64,000 nucleotides of DNA from Moringa oleifera (lineage: Eukaryota; Streptophyta; Magnoliopsida; Brassicales; Moringaceae), in assembly GCA_021397835.1 (NCBI GenBank), contig JAJFZO010000799.1:1922001-1986000 (forward strand). The letters run 5' to 3'. Below, one piece after another: positions 1 through 13,000 of the stretch. Made by a program: the position numbers and the translations under genes. Each line of letters begins with the position of its first letter. The first letter of the stretch is position 1. The notes under the pieces are model-generated. The model did not search any database and was not told where the DNA came from. It worked only from the letters and a program-made list of their open reading frames with translations.

Positions 1-514
1 CAACTCCACTGTCCCACATGACTGATCCAGTCACTCCAGGCGTGCTCTGCAGACAAAGTCAATGTGACAACTCAACAAGCATTAGTTAGAGAATCCACAT
101 CAAGAAGTTATACTAGAAGAAACTAAAGTTTTTTTTTTTTTTCTATTTCCTATTTGGCTTAAGAAATCAGAATCAAAAGATTTTAAAATTCAGAAAAAGG
201 AAGAAAGAAATATAAAACGATCTTCTAAAAATTATATATAAAGAAAAAGCAGCAGCTTGTACGAGGGAAGAAGGGGACTGAAGAATGGAAAGGGAATGGC
301 CGCAGGCGTCGAGGCGGAGTTGGAGAGAAGATTGAGAAACGAAGGCGTTAGGTTTAGAGAGAGTAGGTTGCTGAATGCCCCACAGAAGCATAGTCTCCCC
401 GGCAGCCGATTCCGCCTCCGATTCTCCGACCATCGCCACCACCGTCACCTTCCCACCGTATGCTCCTAACTGCATCCTCATCTCTTCTTCTCCATCTTCA
501 CTAAAACCAGCCAT
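1..514 (-). CDS. METTL21-type lysine/protein N-methyltransferase, 5' part (cut by window edge)
   Basis: Likely a SAM-dependent methyltransferase of the plant METTL21-like (Methyltransf_16) family, which methylates lysines of cytosolic proteins. Exon 1 is 263-514: it starts MAGFSEDGEEEMRMQLG and gives 84 codons ending LQSPSSL at the donor GTACAAG. Exon 2 begins at 46 after a TGCAG acceptor, in phase 0, and reads STPGVTGSVMWDSGV to the window edge. That peptide is the conserved family segment just before the SAM-binding motif I region. The catalytic core and 3' end lie outside the window. The identification rests on the phase-matched join and on remembered family conservation, so the family is fairly sure and the substrate unknown. 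Confidence 0.72.
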
Positions 515-790
515 CAGGTCCCCTGAAAAAGTATAAAATTAAGAAAAAGAGAAAAAAAAAAATCCTTTCAAACTTGGCTTCCCTCCTTCAATACTATATC
601 CCTTGTATCACTTGCCACACAGCTTCAGTTTACTATGGAATAATTGTTGCAGTTGCAGTTGCAGGTTACAGGTTATTTCATCTGCACACTTCAAACGCAA
701 GTTTAATATCAGCGTCATTTCTCTCTCTCTCTCTCTATATATATCTATAAGAGGCAACCTGATGGAGTGGAGTGTGATATTTAGATGATT
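515..790. promoter_or_regulatory. Upstream region of the methyltransferase gene with a (CT)n/(TA)n microsatellite
   Basis: This is the 5' flank of the minus-strand gene. It is less AT-rich than the DNA to its right. It contains a CT run followed by TA dinucleotides around 719-745 on the plus strand, which reads as GA repeats on the gene strand and is common in plant 5' UTRs and promoters. No defined TATA position is claimed. Confidence 0.3.
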
Positions 791-3120
791 TTAAAGTGTC
801 AATGATAATTTTGTTTAAAAATTTTGAATTTTAATTTTTATCTTAAATGTTATCTAAATTAATATTTGAGTTTGAAATTAATAAAATCATTTATTAATTT
901 CTTAAACTAAAAATTATATATTTTGTGTTATTAAATTAAATTTTAATATTTAAAAATTAATAAATTTAATTAAAATTATTTATCAATTTAAATCAAATTA
1001 AATTTTATTAAAAATTTTTAAATTTTTAAATTAAAAATTTTATATAACAAATTTTGGTTTAAATTTTTTTAAATATGTAAAAAAAAATAAAAATTATATC
1101 ACAGTGATTTTTTAAAAATTAGAAATATTTTTTTAAAGAGTTATAGTATCATAATTTTGAAAATATCATAAAAATAACTTGTGAGTAAAATTTTATTCAA
1201 AATTTGAGAATGAATTCGCAATAGCGTGTAAAAATTATTTGAATCATTTTTTTAAATATCTTAATAACAAAAATAATTTTAGTTTTTGAAAATCTTTTGA
1301 ATAAAAGTTTAATTTGATCTAAATTGATAATCTAAGGGTTTGATTTATTATTATTTAATATTAGGATTAGTTTGATAATATAGGATATATTTTAAGATTT
1401 TATATATTTTATTTTATTTTTTATTAATTTTTATTTCATATATATGTAAAGCATATATAAAAATATTAAATATGTATATATTATTTTTAAAAAAAATTAT
1501 TAAATTTTAGTGTGTTATCATATCAAAAATTAAGATAATTTATATATTTTTATAAAATATAAGTTCTTTTTATAGAGTACACCTAATTTTATTTAATCTA
1601 TTTGTAGTTAACTAAAAAAGTGTATGTATAATCTTAAATATTTATTAATTTTATTTATTATAATTAAATAATAATAAATATATTTTTGAATTTTATTAAT
1701 TTTAATATTATACTTAAAAAATGTTCTAATTGTGTTATAATTATATTTTAAAAGTTTAAAGTTCTTAATTTAATAATTTTAATATTATCGTTCTTATTTA
1801 TTTTAAATATTAATATTTATTTATTATGTAAAAGTTATATGTAACGTTGAAATTTATTTTATGTTATTAATTAAATTTTTATATTTAAAAATAATAAATT
1901 AAATTTTAATATATCGATTTGATATAAATTAAATCTTACGTTAAATAATTATAAAAATTCGAAGATATTTTTATTATTAAAATGTGTAACAATCAATTCA
2001 AATGAATTATTCACTTCATTTGCATTTTATTTGTTAAATTTAAATAATTTTTTATTTAATATTTATTTTTTATAAATTTTTAATATTTTTGACAATGTAA
2101 ATTTAAGAAAATATATTTCTAAAGCTTAAAAAATTTTAAATTTTTTTAACAATAACTTGAATATTTTGTAATATCTATAAAAAAAATTAAGTCAAAATTT
2201 ATTATATAAAATTTTTAATTTTAATATCCTTAATTTTTTAATTTTTTGATAAAATTCAACATTTGGATCCAATAATTAAATCAAAATTTAATTTTTCATT
2301 TTTATGAATGTGAAATTTTAATTAGTAAGATGGAATAAAATTTATAATTTTATATAATATTTATCTTTTTATCTATATTATATTTTTCTAAAGATAATGA
2401 AAATGTCCATTAAATTAACACTTATAAAATTTATTAATTTAACACAGATATGATTATTTAAAATTCATTAAATTGATTCATTTAAAACTTAGTAAGATAA
2501 TTCACAACTATAGGTTTGAATAAGTCCAACTTGCTATTAAGTTACAAATTACATATTTTTCAAGCAGACAGATTTTATCCAATCCTTTAATTTGAAAAGT
2601 CAGACCGATTTTTTATAAAATAAATTGCAAATTTAATCGTAATATTATTTTGATCATTCATTTAATTAAGTGTGCCAATTATTAACATGATAATGACATG
2701 ATACCTAACACACAATTATCATAAAATTGGGTGAAATATAATATGATTAACATTTAAATATAATACAATTAACCAACTAATTTATTATAATCAAATATTC
2801 GATATATCCTTTAATATGATTTCATAATTTCTGTATATTTAATAAAAAAACTAATTATTCAAAAGTTAATAGTTAAATAAGTTGAAATATCATAACAAGT
2901 TACAATGAATTAAAATATTGCATCAAGACGTATTAATGTGGTTAAATTAAAAGTACGATAATGAATTATAATGAATTAATGGATTCTATTGACCTGAATT
3001 AACAAAATTAATTAAACAGATAATAATAAATCAATGCGAATTGACCCTATTAAGACACCAATATGATCGTATAAATCCCAAGCTATAATAATGCTAATTC
3101 TGGACTTTATTCCAAGTAAT
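791..3120. other. AT-rich intergenic DNA, no gene seen
   Basis: Long A/T-dominated stretch with no open frame of credible composition, no recognisable transposase or retroelement peptide and no clear terminal repeats. It is probably old, fully decayed intergenic or transposon DNA. Confidence 0.6.
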
Positions 3121-3234
3121 GTATGCAATTGCTATTGTCATCCAAGGAGCATATGGGTTACACTTTCTGCTCTGTTTTTGTTACAGAAGCTCTAATAATG
3201 CAGGTGTATTGTACAGTAGGGATCAAGGTAACCA

Positions 3235-6200
3235 TTATTCAATCTCAATCTCAATCTCCTGAGGGGCTTGTTCCTCTGGTTTTGACCCATCGGCAGCTAT
3301 TTCCTCCTCTGTCATCCCTGAGGCTTCAACAGTTCGAGTAACCCATTCCCTCAGTGGTTCTTCATTCATATCAAGCCTTAGAAGACCCGCAAACATTCCG
3401 CCCATGAAAGCAACTGGCTCCTGAAGAGGCAGCTCTGATATGAAAACAATACACAGGCAAAAAAAACAGGGAAAAAAAAAAGATGTGTTCTTATGAACTT
3501 AGATCCTCCACATAGTTACCCTTTATGAGGTCATGTATATGATGCTGAAACTGAAAGCAAGCGGGAAAGATATTTCATGGCCTTTGCCTCAAATTTTTGG
3601 TATAGCAAAATCTATTTTTGAGCAAAACATTTGCATTGCATTTCAATGCAGAACAACACATATCTTATTATATCCTCCACTCCAACCCAGCACGCTAATA
3701 CATTCAGTAACTCTTTCGCAATACAACTGGAGTCCTGGTGTAATGGCAGGATCTAACAGCTATCAAGGAAATTCAGTGCAAGGAGCCATCCTAAGACCTG
3801 ATACATAAGCGTGGCATGGAGGATAAAGCGAGAGACAAAATTATTGCTTGAAAACTGCTAACCTCCTCAGAATATGATCTCAGATACATAATCATGACAT
3901 GCTGAAGACAGAACACTATAACTATCTTGTGAAAGGCATTACATTTCTTCATGAACAACAACATGCAACAAGCAGAACAAGTCTTACTCCCTCCCATTAT
4001 ATCACCTTTCTCCTAGAAGTGCCTCTCTTCCTCCTCAATCAATCCATTTCACCTTGATCTCATCTTGACATGTGATCCTTCTCTTTCTTACCTGTGCCTT
4101 TCTCTAAACATAATTTAACGCTGAAGAAAGAGGTTAACAACTTTTGGTTATTGTTTCCTATTAATTCACTATTATGAACTAACAAAATTAGAGATAAAAA
4201 AAGATCACCAAAAAATGATGGTTCCCCAAATGCATTAAACTGCACAAGAAAGTAACTGGAAACTAAAAAAGAAATAAGAGGAAAAAGAGAACATAAAATT
4301 AAAGAAAATTTAAGACATCCAGAAGTTTCAGGAAGCTCTTATCAAATACATGGGAGAAACAGAAAGGGACAGAATACTAAAAAGAGAGAAAGAATAAATG
4401 AGAGAAGAAAAAATTCAAGCCCAAAAGTTAAAACATTCAAAAAATTCTACAATTAACTAGACAACCAGAGAATACTCTAACATGGACATAAACACGGTCC
4501 ATTCAAATTACCTCTCTTAAAAATTAAAAAATATTGCAAAACAGGGCCCCTTAATTAAAGCTCTGCAGACTTTAAATTACTCTTCTTACAACTAATTTAA
4601 TCGACATAATCCTACACCTCCCATATAAATAGATTCTGCTCCCTCTGTTTGAGTATGGTCATAAATGCTAGCAGTGAAAATACCCTAAAAGTTTTCCACT
4701 AACTACTTAAACTAGAAAACTCCATGCAGTATCCAACATATAGACTACACCTAAATCCATGCTCCAAAGTTTAAGATTTCAAAGAAGAAATTGTGGCCAG
4801 CATCGAGAAAGTGAGTTGACAAGCATATGGGATTCTACATATCAAGTCACGAAGGGTGAGCATAAGTGTACCAGAGAGAAAAAAACATTACCTTGCTTAT
4901 TTAGTATTAGGCTACAAATGACAAAGGACCTACCTGGGTTTTGCTTTTCTGTTAATCCAGTAGAAACTAGAAAGTAATTATGTACCAAAGGAAAAATGTA
5001 GCTGACACAGGAGATTCATTGTCATGCAACTAGTATATTCAAGTAACGACCATAATCAAGAATGGGAGTGCGCATGATGGCAATGACATGATGTTTCCTT
5101 AGTTCTTGGGGAAAATTAAGCAAAGTAGATTCCTCCCTCTATAGCAGGAAGCATAAGTGTCTATATCCTTTTCCAGTTGTTATACATCTCAAAGTAAGCA
5201 AGAGAATTTCAGCAACAGAAAACAGAGGAAAAGCTGCTAAATTCCACACTGCCTACGAAGGAAAACCGTGGTGGTTTTATAAGCCTGGCCACACTTTCCC
5301 TGTCAACGAGATTTCAAGTTGTAATCCAGAGGACCACGCATGAGAGCTACGGCCCAAAGTGGACAATCCTGTGTAAAAGAAGAGACTACCACGTATTGAT
5401 TTGTCCCATCTAAAATTGTTAGAATCAATATGTAACATTACTAAGCTCCTATTCTAGAAAAAAAAAAATGGAGGATTTTACAAGGATTACCTCATTTGTA
5501 ATATATGATGAGAAATGAAAGACTAGGCCATGTACAAAATTCTTGTCTCAATAAGCTTAAGTTGTTACTTCTTGTCAATAAGATTAGGAAAAACATTGTT
5601 CTAAGTTTAGGTCCATGCCTCATCCTTTTGTAGTCGTAATGCTCTTCGGCCTTGGGCCTGGTGCTTAGACATTATGATCTGGAAAGAGTCTTCTCTAAGC
5701 TAAGACCTCTCAAGGTTTTTCTTGGGCCAGCGTCTACAACATGTGCTTGGGCTCTTTAAGAGGGGAAGTGGACTCAAACTCCTTGTCTTAGGCTTTGATT
5801 TGTTTTATCTTACCTTATCTCAATCCAAAATTTATCCCTCCCACCCGGAAAAGTTGGGAACCGACCTAGCTGGTTATTGAGCAATCTAATGTTAATATAT
5901 TCTCATCAACAGTCTGCCAGCAAGATCGACTCTTATCAAGGTCAACGTGTAGGGCTAAATATTTGGTGTGCTTTTAGCCTTGTCAGAAGTATGTGGACCC
6001 CACATGTGAATTGCTTTTGATTTTGAACACTAGTCCTTGTGAAATAGGAACGTCCATCATCTCCCATTGGTCGTTGCTCAAATTTTACCAGTGTTGTTGA
6101 TATGGACTGTCCATATTAGTTGCTTGAGGAGAGATCACGTTTGTTTCTTCCCAAGGTATATATAGCCTTCTTCTTTCACTTTCAAATTTGTACTTCATTG

Positions 6201-8550
6201 CTTGCAAAAATTTTCTCTCTTTCTTAGAACTCCTCACATTCCTTGTTGCTCATTGTTGCTTCACATTCTTCTCTGGGCTTTTTTCTCCAGTCTACCTTCT
6301 CGGTGAGCTCTTTCTCCTCCTTGTTCTTTTCCTTTCTTGCTTGTATCTTAGTTCCCCTTCTAGGAGGTGTCCAATGGCCCACACCTCCGACAACACAATT
6401 TTTCATAACATTGCATTTCCTGTATGCATAGTCCAAATATAATTAGGTTCTTTAGGAGAATGTATACAATCCCCAAGGTGGTTACTCATTTTGCCATCTA
6501 GGAAAAGAATTTGGCGATCCCCCTTTACTCCAGTTTTATTATGGTGGTTAGGCTTAGATTCCCCATCCAACCTTTCTTTTCCTGTGTCTGCCAAGCTTTG
6601 GGGGTCTCTCCAATCTAGCTTTTTCCAAATGCTTGGGGGCACATGATTGGCTTTGCAATCATTCTTCTAGCCTTAGGTTGGGTTTCCTTTTCTATTCACT
6701 TTTTTCATGAGCTTCTATGTTGTCAAGAGACACCAACTACTTGGGGTGGTATTATATTGGGGCAAGGAAGAATTTGTCCCTGTTCGAGAAGCTCCAACCT
6801 CCATAAAGGGCTGGAAGAATAAATTCTTCTTCATTTCCTGAGAGAGACTAGATGAGTCCGTTGTCCCTCAAAACGGTGTGAGAATTGAGGAATGTCCACC
6901 CCCCACCCTTAAGTTCACCAAGGATGTTTATCCCTCCGGGCCTGTACCAATGAGGGGAAATTCTAGATCTGATTTACTTTATAACAAAAGGAAGCTTAGG
7001 AAAATAACTAGGTAGACTCACCCCATCCCTTGAGGCTTGATCAAGTTTTTCCTAATCCTGAAAACCCCTAAGCTCAAGCTCATATTAGGGCCCAAACTTC
7101 TTTATTTGTGCTTCCAGCATCTGACTTCATGGAATCCAAGGATACCAAGGGGCATATTCTATTGCTATTTCTTTTCTTTGGTACTTTATTTGCCTCTTGT
7201 CAACTTACCTCTCTACTATCCTTTGTGAGATGACATGAAATCACATTCTTGCTTCTTGTGGACTAATTTTGAAAATAAAAAATGGCTCGTGTCTGGGATA
7301 CACACGCCTCTCACAAGGCTAAAAAACCCACCAAGTTTTCACCCTACACCTTAGTCTTGGCACCAGATTGAGGAAGTGAATACATTTACATTAGATTGCT
7401 AAAGGATTATCTATATCAGTCCTCAACCTAAGGGGGCAAGTGTTGGACTAAGATAAAGAAAACCAAAACAGTTTAAGCCCAAGGCAAAGAATTTGAGTCT
7501 AATTCCCTCTTAAGGAGCCTAAGCACCAGGCTGAGAGCTCAAGGGCAAGAAAGTTGCGACTACACAAAGAGAAGCTACAAACCTGACCTCAACATAGTGC
7601 CCTTCCTAATCTATCTGAGAGGAAACAATAACTCATCCTGTAGCTAACGAACACCTTAATCCCCACTCGGACAAATTACTGTCTATGCAATAAATTAACC
7701 AAGAAATCATCAGAGCAGTAAAGAATGATTTTAGATGATCAAAATAGAGCTGCACATATTCAAAGTAATAAGGGTGCTCCCAGCTGCCCATTCTCATATA
7801 TAAAAGCCCCAATAACAATTGGGTAGGGATTCCAGTCTCTTGTATTTAAAACAAAAAAGTTGTAATGAAATAAGAAAGCAAGTTCTGTTATCAAAACACA
7901 GTCCTACTAGCTGAATCCCAAGAGAGCATCTCCTAATTTTCTAGTGGCTCATGAATAACACAAAAATTCAAAATCAACATGCACCAACAAAAGGGTACTG
8001 TCTTCTCTCTGTCTTTCTTCGTTACATTATCTTCCAGCCTTGAAAGCACCCATAAAGCTACAATTTGGAGTGGAAAAGTAAACTGATTCCAAGCATAATG
8101 GACAATATTAGCTGTATATTGAATTCCTTTACCAATTCCTCCAAAGCTAACATTATTCGATACCCAACATGGCATATAGGTATTCACAAACCAAAAAGAA
8201 AACCCACAAATAAAAGGCAAAAGTAAAAAAAGCAGTGGAGTACCTTGAGAGCTTCCTTGAGTATGGGTTCGTTCGAGGGATTGAAGAAAAACGCATTTAC
8301 ACTTCCTCTGCTGCTACTTTCATTCTTTTGGTTATGAACACTCCCCAACTGTAAGCTTCGTTTAAGAGGGGACAACCATGGAAATGCGACTTCTTTTCTT
8401 CTGCTTATAATCAACTCCTGCCAAACGCTAATAGACGCAGATTAGAATCAATGTTTCCACCAACAAGAACTGAAAGAAGAACGAATACTAACAAGAGAAA
8501 ATTGGACTGACCTGCGCGTATGAGGGACAAGTGCTGAGAAGAAGAGCCAT
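3235..8550 (-). CDS. UPF0426 family protein (At1g28150-like), probably plastid-targeted
   Basis: Three exons: 8512-8550, 8244-8417 and 3235-3420, all in phase 0, giving 132 residues. Exon 1 encodes MALLLSTCPSYAQ. Exon 2 is serine/basic-rich and ends in NAFFFNPSNEPILKEALK. Exon 3 continues EPVAFMGGMFAGLLRLDMNE and ends with an IEIEIE tail before TAA. This is the signature of the small UPF0426 family, described as chloroplastic in Arabidopsis and of unknown function. The N-terminus (Ser/basic, few acids) fits a transit peptide. Donors are GTCAGT and GTACTC; acceptors are GGCAG and TTCAG. Intron 2 is very long (8243-3421, 4.8 kb) and contains a fold-back element. The start codon is the first ATG of the only consistent splice model. 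Confidence 0.85.
5577..7612. mobile_element. Fold-back / long-TIR (MULE-like) non-autonomous element in the UPF0426 intron
   Basis: A left arm (about 5577-6015) reappears as a diverged inverted copy in the right arm (about 7275-7610). Shared blocks include GATTAGGAA, TGTAGTCG, CCTGGTGCTTAG, a TTAAGAGGG block, a GACTCAAA block, AGCAATCTAATGT, GTGTAGGG and TTTTTAGCCTTGT. The left arm carries about 95 bp extra. The centre has TATA-like sequence (about 6155-6170) and a short peptide near 6770-6840 (APTSIKGWKNKFFFI). That peptide resembles the 'putative gypsy type transposon' domain of plant elements, followed by stops. Long inverted arms suggest a Mutator-like or fold-back element. The termini and target duplication were not resolved. 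Confidence 0.55.
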
Positions 8551-8879
8551 TGTTTCCTTCTTCGAGCGTTTTCCACCTTTCACTCGCACTTTGGTTCGCC
8601 TTGTAGTTGTAATGCCATTTCCATCTCCAGGAAGCTATGCGGGCCACGGGTAACCGCAGATCAGCCCCGTCAATACTTCAGTCATAGTTGGGCCTGGTCC
8701 ACACAGCTCTAATATCAAATTAAACCCAAATTCTCTCTTTTTAGCTCTAATTCTTTAATTTTCTACGTCTTCCGAGTTTTTACAATGTCCCTCTTTCATT
8801 TTGTTTTCCCATTGAAAATGGGGACCTAGTATGTTAATGACAGCTATTACTAGTGGGAAAGGAAAATTTGAAGGTCTTA

Positions 8880-8921
8880 CCTAACAGGCTGACAACACCT
8901 AACAGGCTGACAACACAATCA
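8880..8921. repeat. Tandem duplication of an 18 bp unit
   Basis: The unit CCTAACAGGCTGACAACA occurs twice head to tail, upstream of the UPF0426 start. It is a simple local duplication; no function is evident. Confidence 0.75.
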
Positions 8922-9990
8922 AGACGGCGAACATGCTATCGGCATCCATATACGGAGAGGATTCTAAAAAAAAAGTAAACTCCAAGACACAACCCAGCTG
9001 CGGGGAAGTCACTGCCTCAAGGACTGGCAGAGACACAGAGCCTCTCACATGGCCTCCTCAATGGAATCATATTTAAATAAATTTTAATTTATTAATTTTT
9101 TTGAATTAAATTTTAATTTAAAATGATTATAAAAAATTAATAATATTTTTATAATTAAAACACTTTAAAAAAGTTATCAAATAGATTTATATTTTATTTT
9201 TAAATTTTTAATAAATTTTAACTAACAAAGTATTTTTTATAATTTTTAAAATTTTTGATAATATAATTTTTTTAAAAATACTTTCAACTCTAAAAAAAAT
9301 TAATTTTTTTAAAAATAACCTTTGAATATTTTTTTACATATATAAAAATATTCAAATCAAAATTTATGATAAAAAATTTTTATTTAAATTTTTTAATAAG
9401 ATTTATTTAATTTAAATTAATAAATTTAAATTGATTTGGACATATTTTAAAATTAAAGTTTGATGAAAAAAATTAAAATTTAATATTAAAAATAATTTTT
9501 GTCTAAATTTTTAACTGATAAAATAATAAAAATTGATTATAAGATTAAATATTTACGAAATATGTCAAAATTAAAAAAAAAAAAAAAAGGAAATAACAAA
9601 AAAGCAAACCTATGGCCCGCAGGAAATTAAACCATCCATCGCATAGCAAGTTCTTCTTTTATTACTTTTGCCTGTTTTGTGGCCAGTGCCATCAACTCCA
9701 ATGCTTCCTCACCCTCAAAGAAACAATAAAGAAAAAAAAAAAAAGAACCTAGTGACCTTGCATGTGTAAATAGAAAAAAATAGAAGGGAAGAATTTATGG
9801 GAAAAAACATGGAATAATAAAAAAAAAGAGGAAGAATAATAGAAAAAAGGAAGAAATGATGGAAAATTTACAATTGATTCAGCTTAAAATATTAATAGAC
9901 AATCAAATTTAATTTTAATTTGACAAGGAATTAATAGATAATTTATTTCTATTTTTATGTTTATGTGAAGTTTTTAATATCAAATAATTA
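8922..9990. other. AT-rich intergenic DNA, no gene seen
   Basis: About 9060-9590 is nearly pure A/T. 9600-9760 is of ordinary composition but carries no credible open frame. Several poly(A) runs occur around 9570-9850. Confidence 0.5.
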
Positions 9991-10020
9991 GTGAATATTC
10001 CTCTAACATTCAAGGGGATA

Positions 10021-13000
10021 CGTATAGGGGTGACTATGGTTCAGGTTAAATTGGTGAATTGAACTGTAACCTATAGAACCGAAATCGATATAAACGGTTT
10101 CGATTTTGAACCATAATCAAAACTATTTTAAAGATGGTTTGGTTATAATTCAGTAAATTTTGAATCGGAATCAAAATCGGTAGTTAAAAACCGATCATTT
10201 TGATTTGGTTTTTAATTAAATTAAATTTTAAAATATTAAAAAATTTTAATAATAATTTTAATTTTAAAATATATATTTTAATAAAAATATAATTATTTTT
10301 ATTTTTATATTTAGTAAAAATTTATAATTAAAATATTAAATATAAATTTTTAAAAAAAAATCTTTCTTTTACATAATTACATTAGTATAAAAAAAAAAAA
10401 ATTTTCCTACAAAGTTGCATTCTTTCTCTTACACTAATATAAGAGTGAGGTGACCATTTTTTTGTTTATTAAAGAGAAAGAGAGATTCTTTCTTTTATAC
10501 TAATAAGATTGAGGTGATTTTATTTATTAAAAAAAAGAGAGTAATATAAGAAAAAAAAAATTTTTCTCTTACACTAATAATAGAGTAGTGTAAGAGAAAG
10601 AATCTATTTCTTTTACACTACTTTACTATTAGTTAAGGCCTCATTAAAAAAAAAAAAATCTCTTTCACTTATTGATATTGAAAAAAAATTAAATTTAAAT
10701 TATTTTTTATTAATTTTCATATATAAATACTTAACTTTCTTCTCATTTTTATCACATAATTCTTACTTACATTTCTTATTCAATTCTTTCATTTAATTAT
10801 TTGATTATTTTATTTATTTTTATTCTTACTTACATTTTACTTAATTTTAATTCTTTTAATTTTTTTAATTCATCTAATTATTTATTTTTAATTATTTTAA
10901 TTCTCTCCCGTTAATTCATTCGTTTATCTTGTTCACTTTCTCAATTATTACATATTCTTTTTACCTTTTATACTTAAATTCTTTTTCATCACTATTATTT
11001 TTTTATAATCAATTATTTTATTTTGTACTCATCTTTTTTTTTTCAATGGTAAGTGGTACTTCTTCAAAAAAATCTATCTCTTCTAAGAGTAAATGTGTTA
11101 TGCTCAATGAAATTATGTATCTCGATACTGATGCTTATCATAAATTTCTTCAACATCAATCTTTTATTGAATAAACAAATGTTAATTTTCATTTTAGAAT
11201 TTACGAACCAAATTTTGAAAGCCAATATGTTTCAATTTTTATTCATCTTGATATTCAAATTTCTAAAAAAAATATTGAAAAAATTTAAGAAAAACAAAAA
11301 AAAAATCTAATTTGTTCGAAGTTCATATAAAAAAGATTAATAAATCGAACAAAACAAAGGTTGTTGTTTATAATTATTGTTCAAAAGAATTTAAATTGTT
11401 AAAATATGGAGGATATGGCATATGTCGAAGGCATATTGATAGCAAACATCTTACAAAAGCAGTAAAATCAAAATCATATGGTCAACAATAAATAGTAAGG
11501 TATGGTACTTTTAATAATCAATTATTTAATTATATATACAAATAATATAGAAGAATTAGCACGAATGGTTGCTGTTGAGCACTTACTTTTTAGTTTTGAT
11601 GAAAAAGTTGGTTTTATTAATTATTGTCAAAAAGCATTAAATCCTGCTGCATGTTGTGTTCCCAGATCTACTCACACACGTAGGCTTTTTGATCTTTATA
11701 AAAAAACTTTAATGAATTATTTTAAAAATTATCAAGGTCGTGTTTCTGTTTGTGCTGATATATGAAGTGATCATTGGCAAACACATTCTTACATGGGTTT
11801 AACTTGTCATTACATGGATAATAATTGGACAATACAAAAATGAATTATTGTATTTAGAGTTTTTGATAAGGCTCATACTGCTGATAATATATATATTTAA
11901 TGCTTGAAAGTATTTTTTAAAGAGTATAAAATTGATAATAAAATTTTTGCAGTTATTTTTTATAATGCTTCTAATAATACTGCAACTATTCCTCAATTAA
12001 TAACTTTTTTGTAATCCTTACTTTAGTAGTCGATTTTTTCATTAAATATGTGCTTATCATGTTTTAAATTTATGTGTTCAAAGTGAATTAAAATTACTTA
12101 ATTATGCTATCGTACCTATTAGATAAGCATTGCATTATTTACGAAAACATCTAAAAGCAATAAAAGCATGGGCTAAATTTTATGTTAGTCATGCTATGCG
12201 TCCCATAAAAATTTCAGTGATATTCCTACTCATGGAATTCTACATATAAATTACTTTGTGAAAGTGATGCATATAAAGAATTACTATGCAATTTTATGCG
12301 ATATAATGTTAGTGCTATTATTCTTCATCTCAATAATGCAATATGTGTACAAAAATTTATCAATTATTAAAAGTTTTTAATAATGCTACTAATTCTTTAT
12401 TGGGTATATATTATCCTACTACTAATTTATTTATTATTGAGGCTATTGATATTGTTGCTTAATTCAAAGGAATGTGAAAAGAAAAATGAAGAATTACTTA
12501 ATTGCATTCAAGTTATGAAAGATAAATGGTTAGAATATTATTTTAATGTTCTAATTATATATTTACTTGGGTTAGTATTTGATCTACGTTGCAAATTAGT
12601 TCATTTGAATGAAAATTTAACTTATTATTATAATTATTTACGAATAGATATAAATATATGGTTATGATTGTAAATATTAAAAATTTATTTTATTCAATAT
12701 ATAATGAATATCATAAACTTTATGATCATCTGATAATATTAGTGTTACAAAAATTGATAATTCATCTCAAGTTTCATCATCAAAATTGATAAGGGTATCA
12801 ATTATTGTTTAAAAAAATGAGAATCATTTTCATCAAGCTTAAATTTTGAGCTTGAAAATTATTTAACAACTTTTTTTTAGTTTATTAATGAAGATAATGA
12901 TTTCAATGTTCTACAATGGTGGAAAGAACATGAAAGATATTTTTCAGTTTTGGCTATTATAGCCAAGTAAATTCTTACAACACCGATTTCTAGAGTTATT

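Noticed and set aside
173..262. Extension of the methyltransferase exon 1 frame past the splice donor
   Set aside because: The frame turns into F/I/L-rich, AT-driven sequence after GTACAAG, and the next conserved peptide (STPGVTG) is reached only by splicing to 46.
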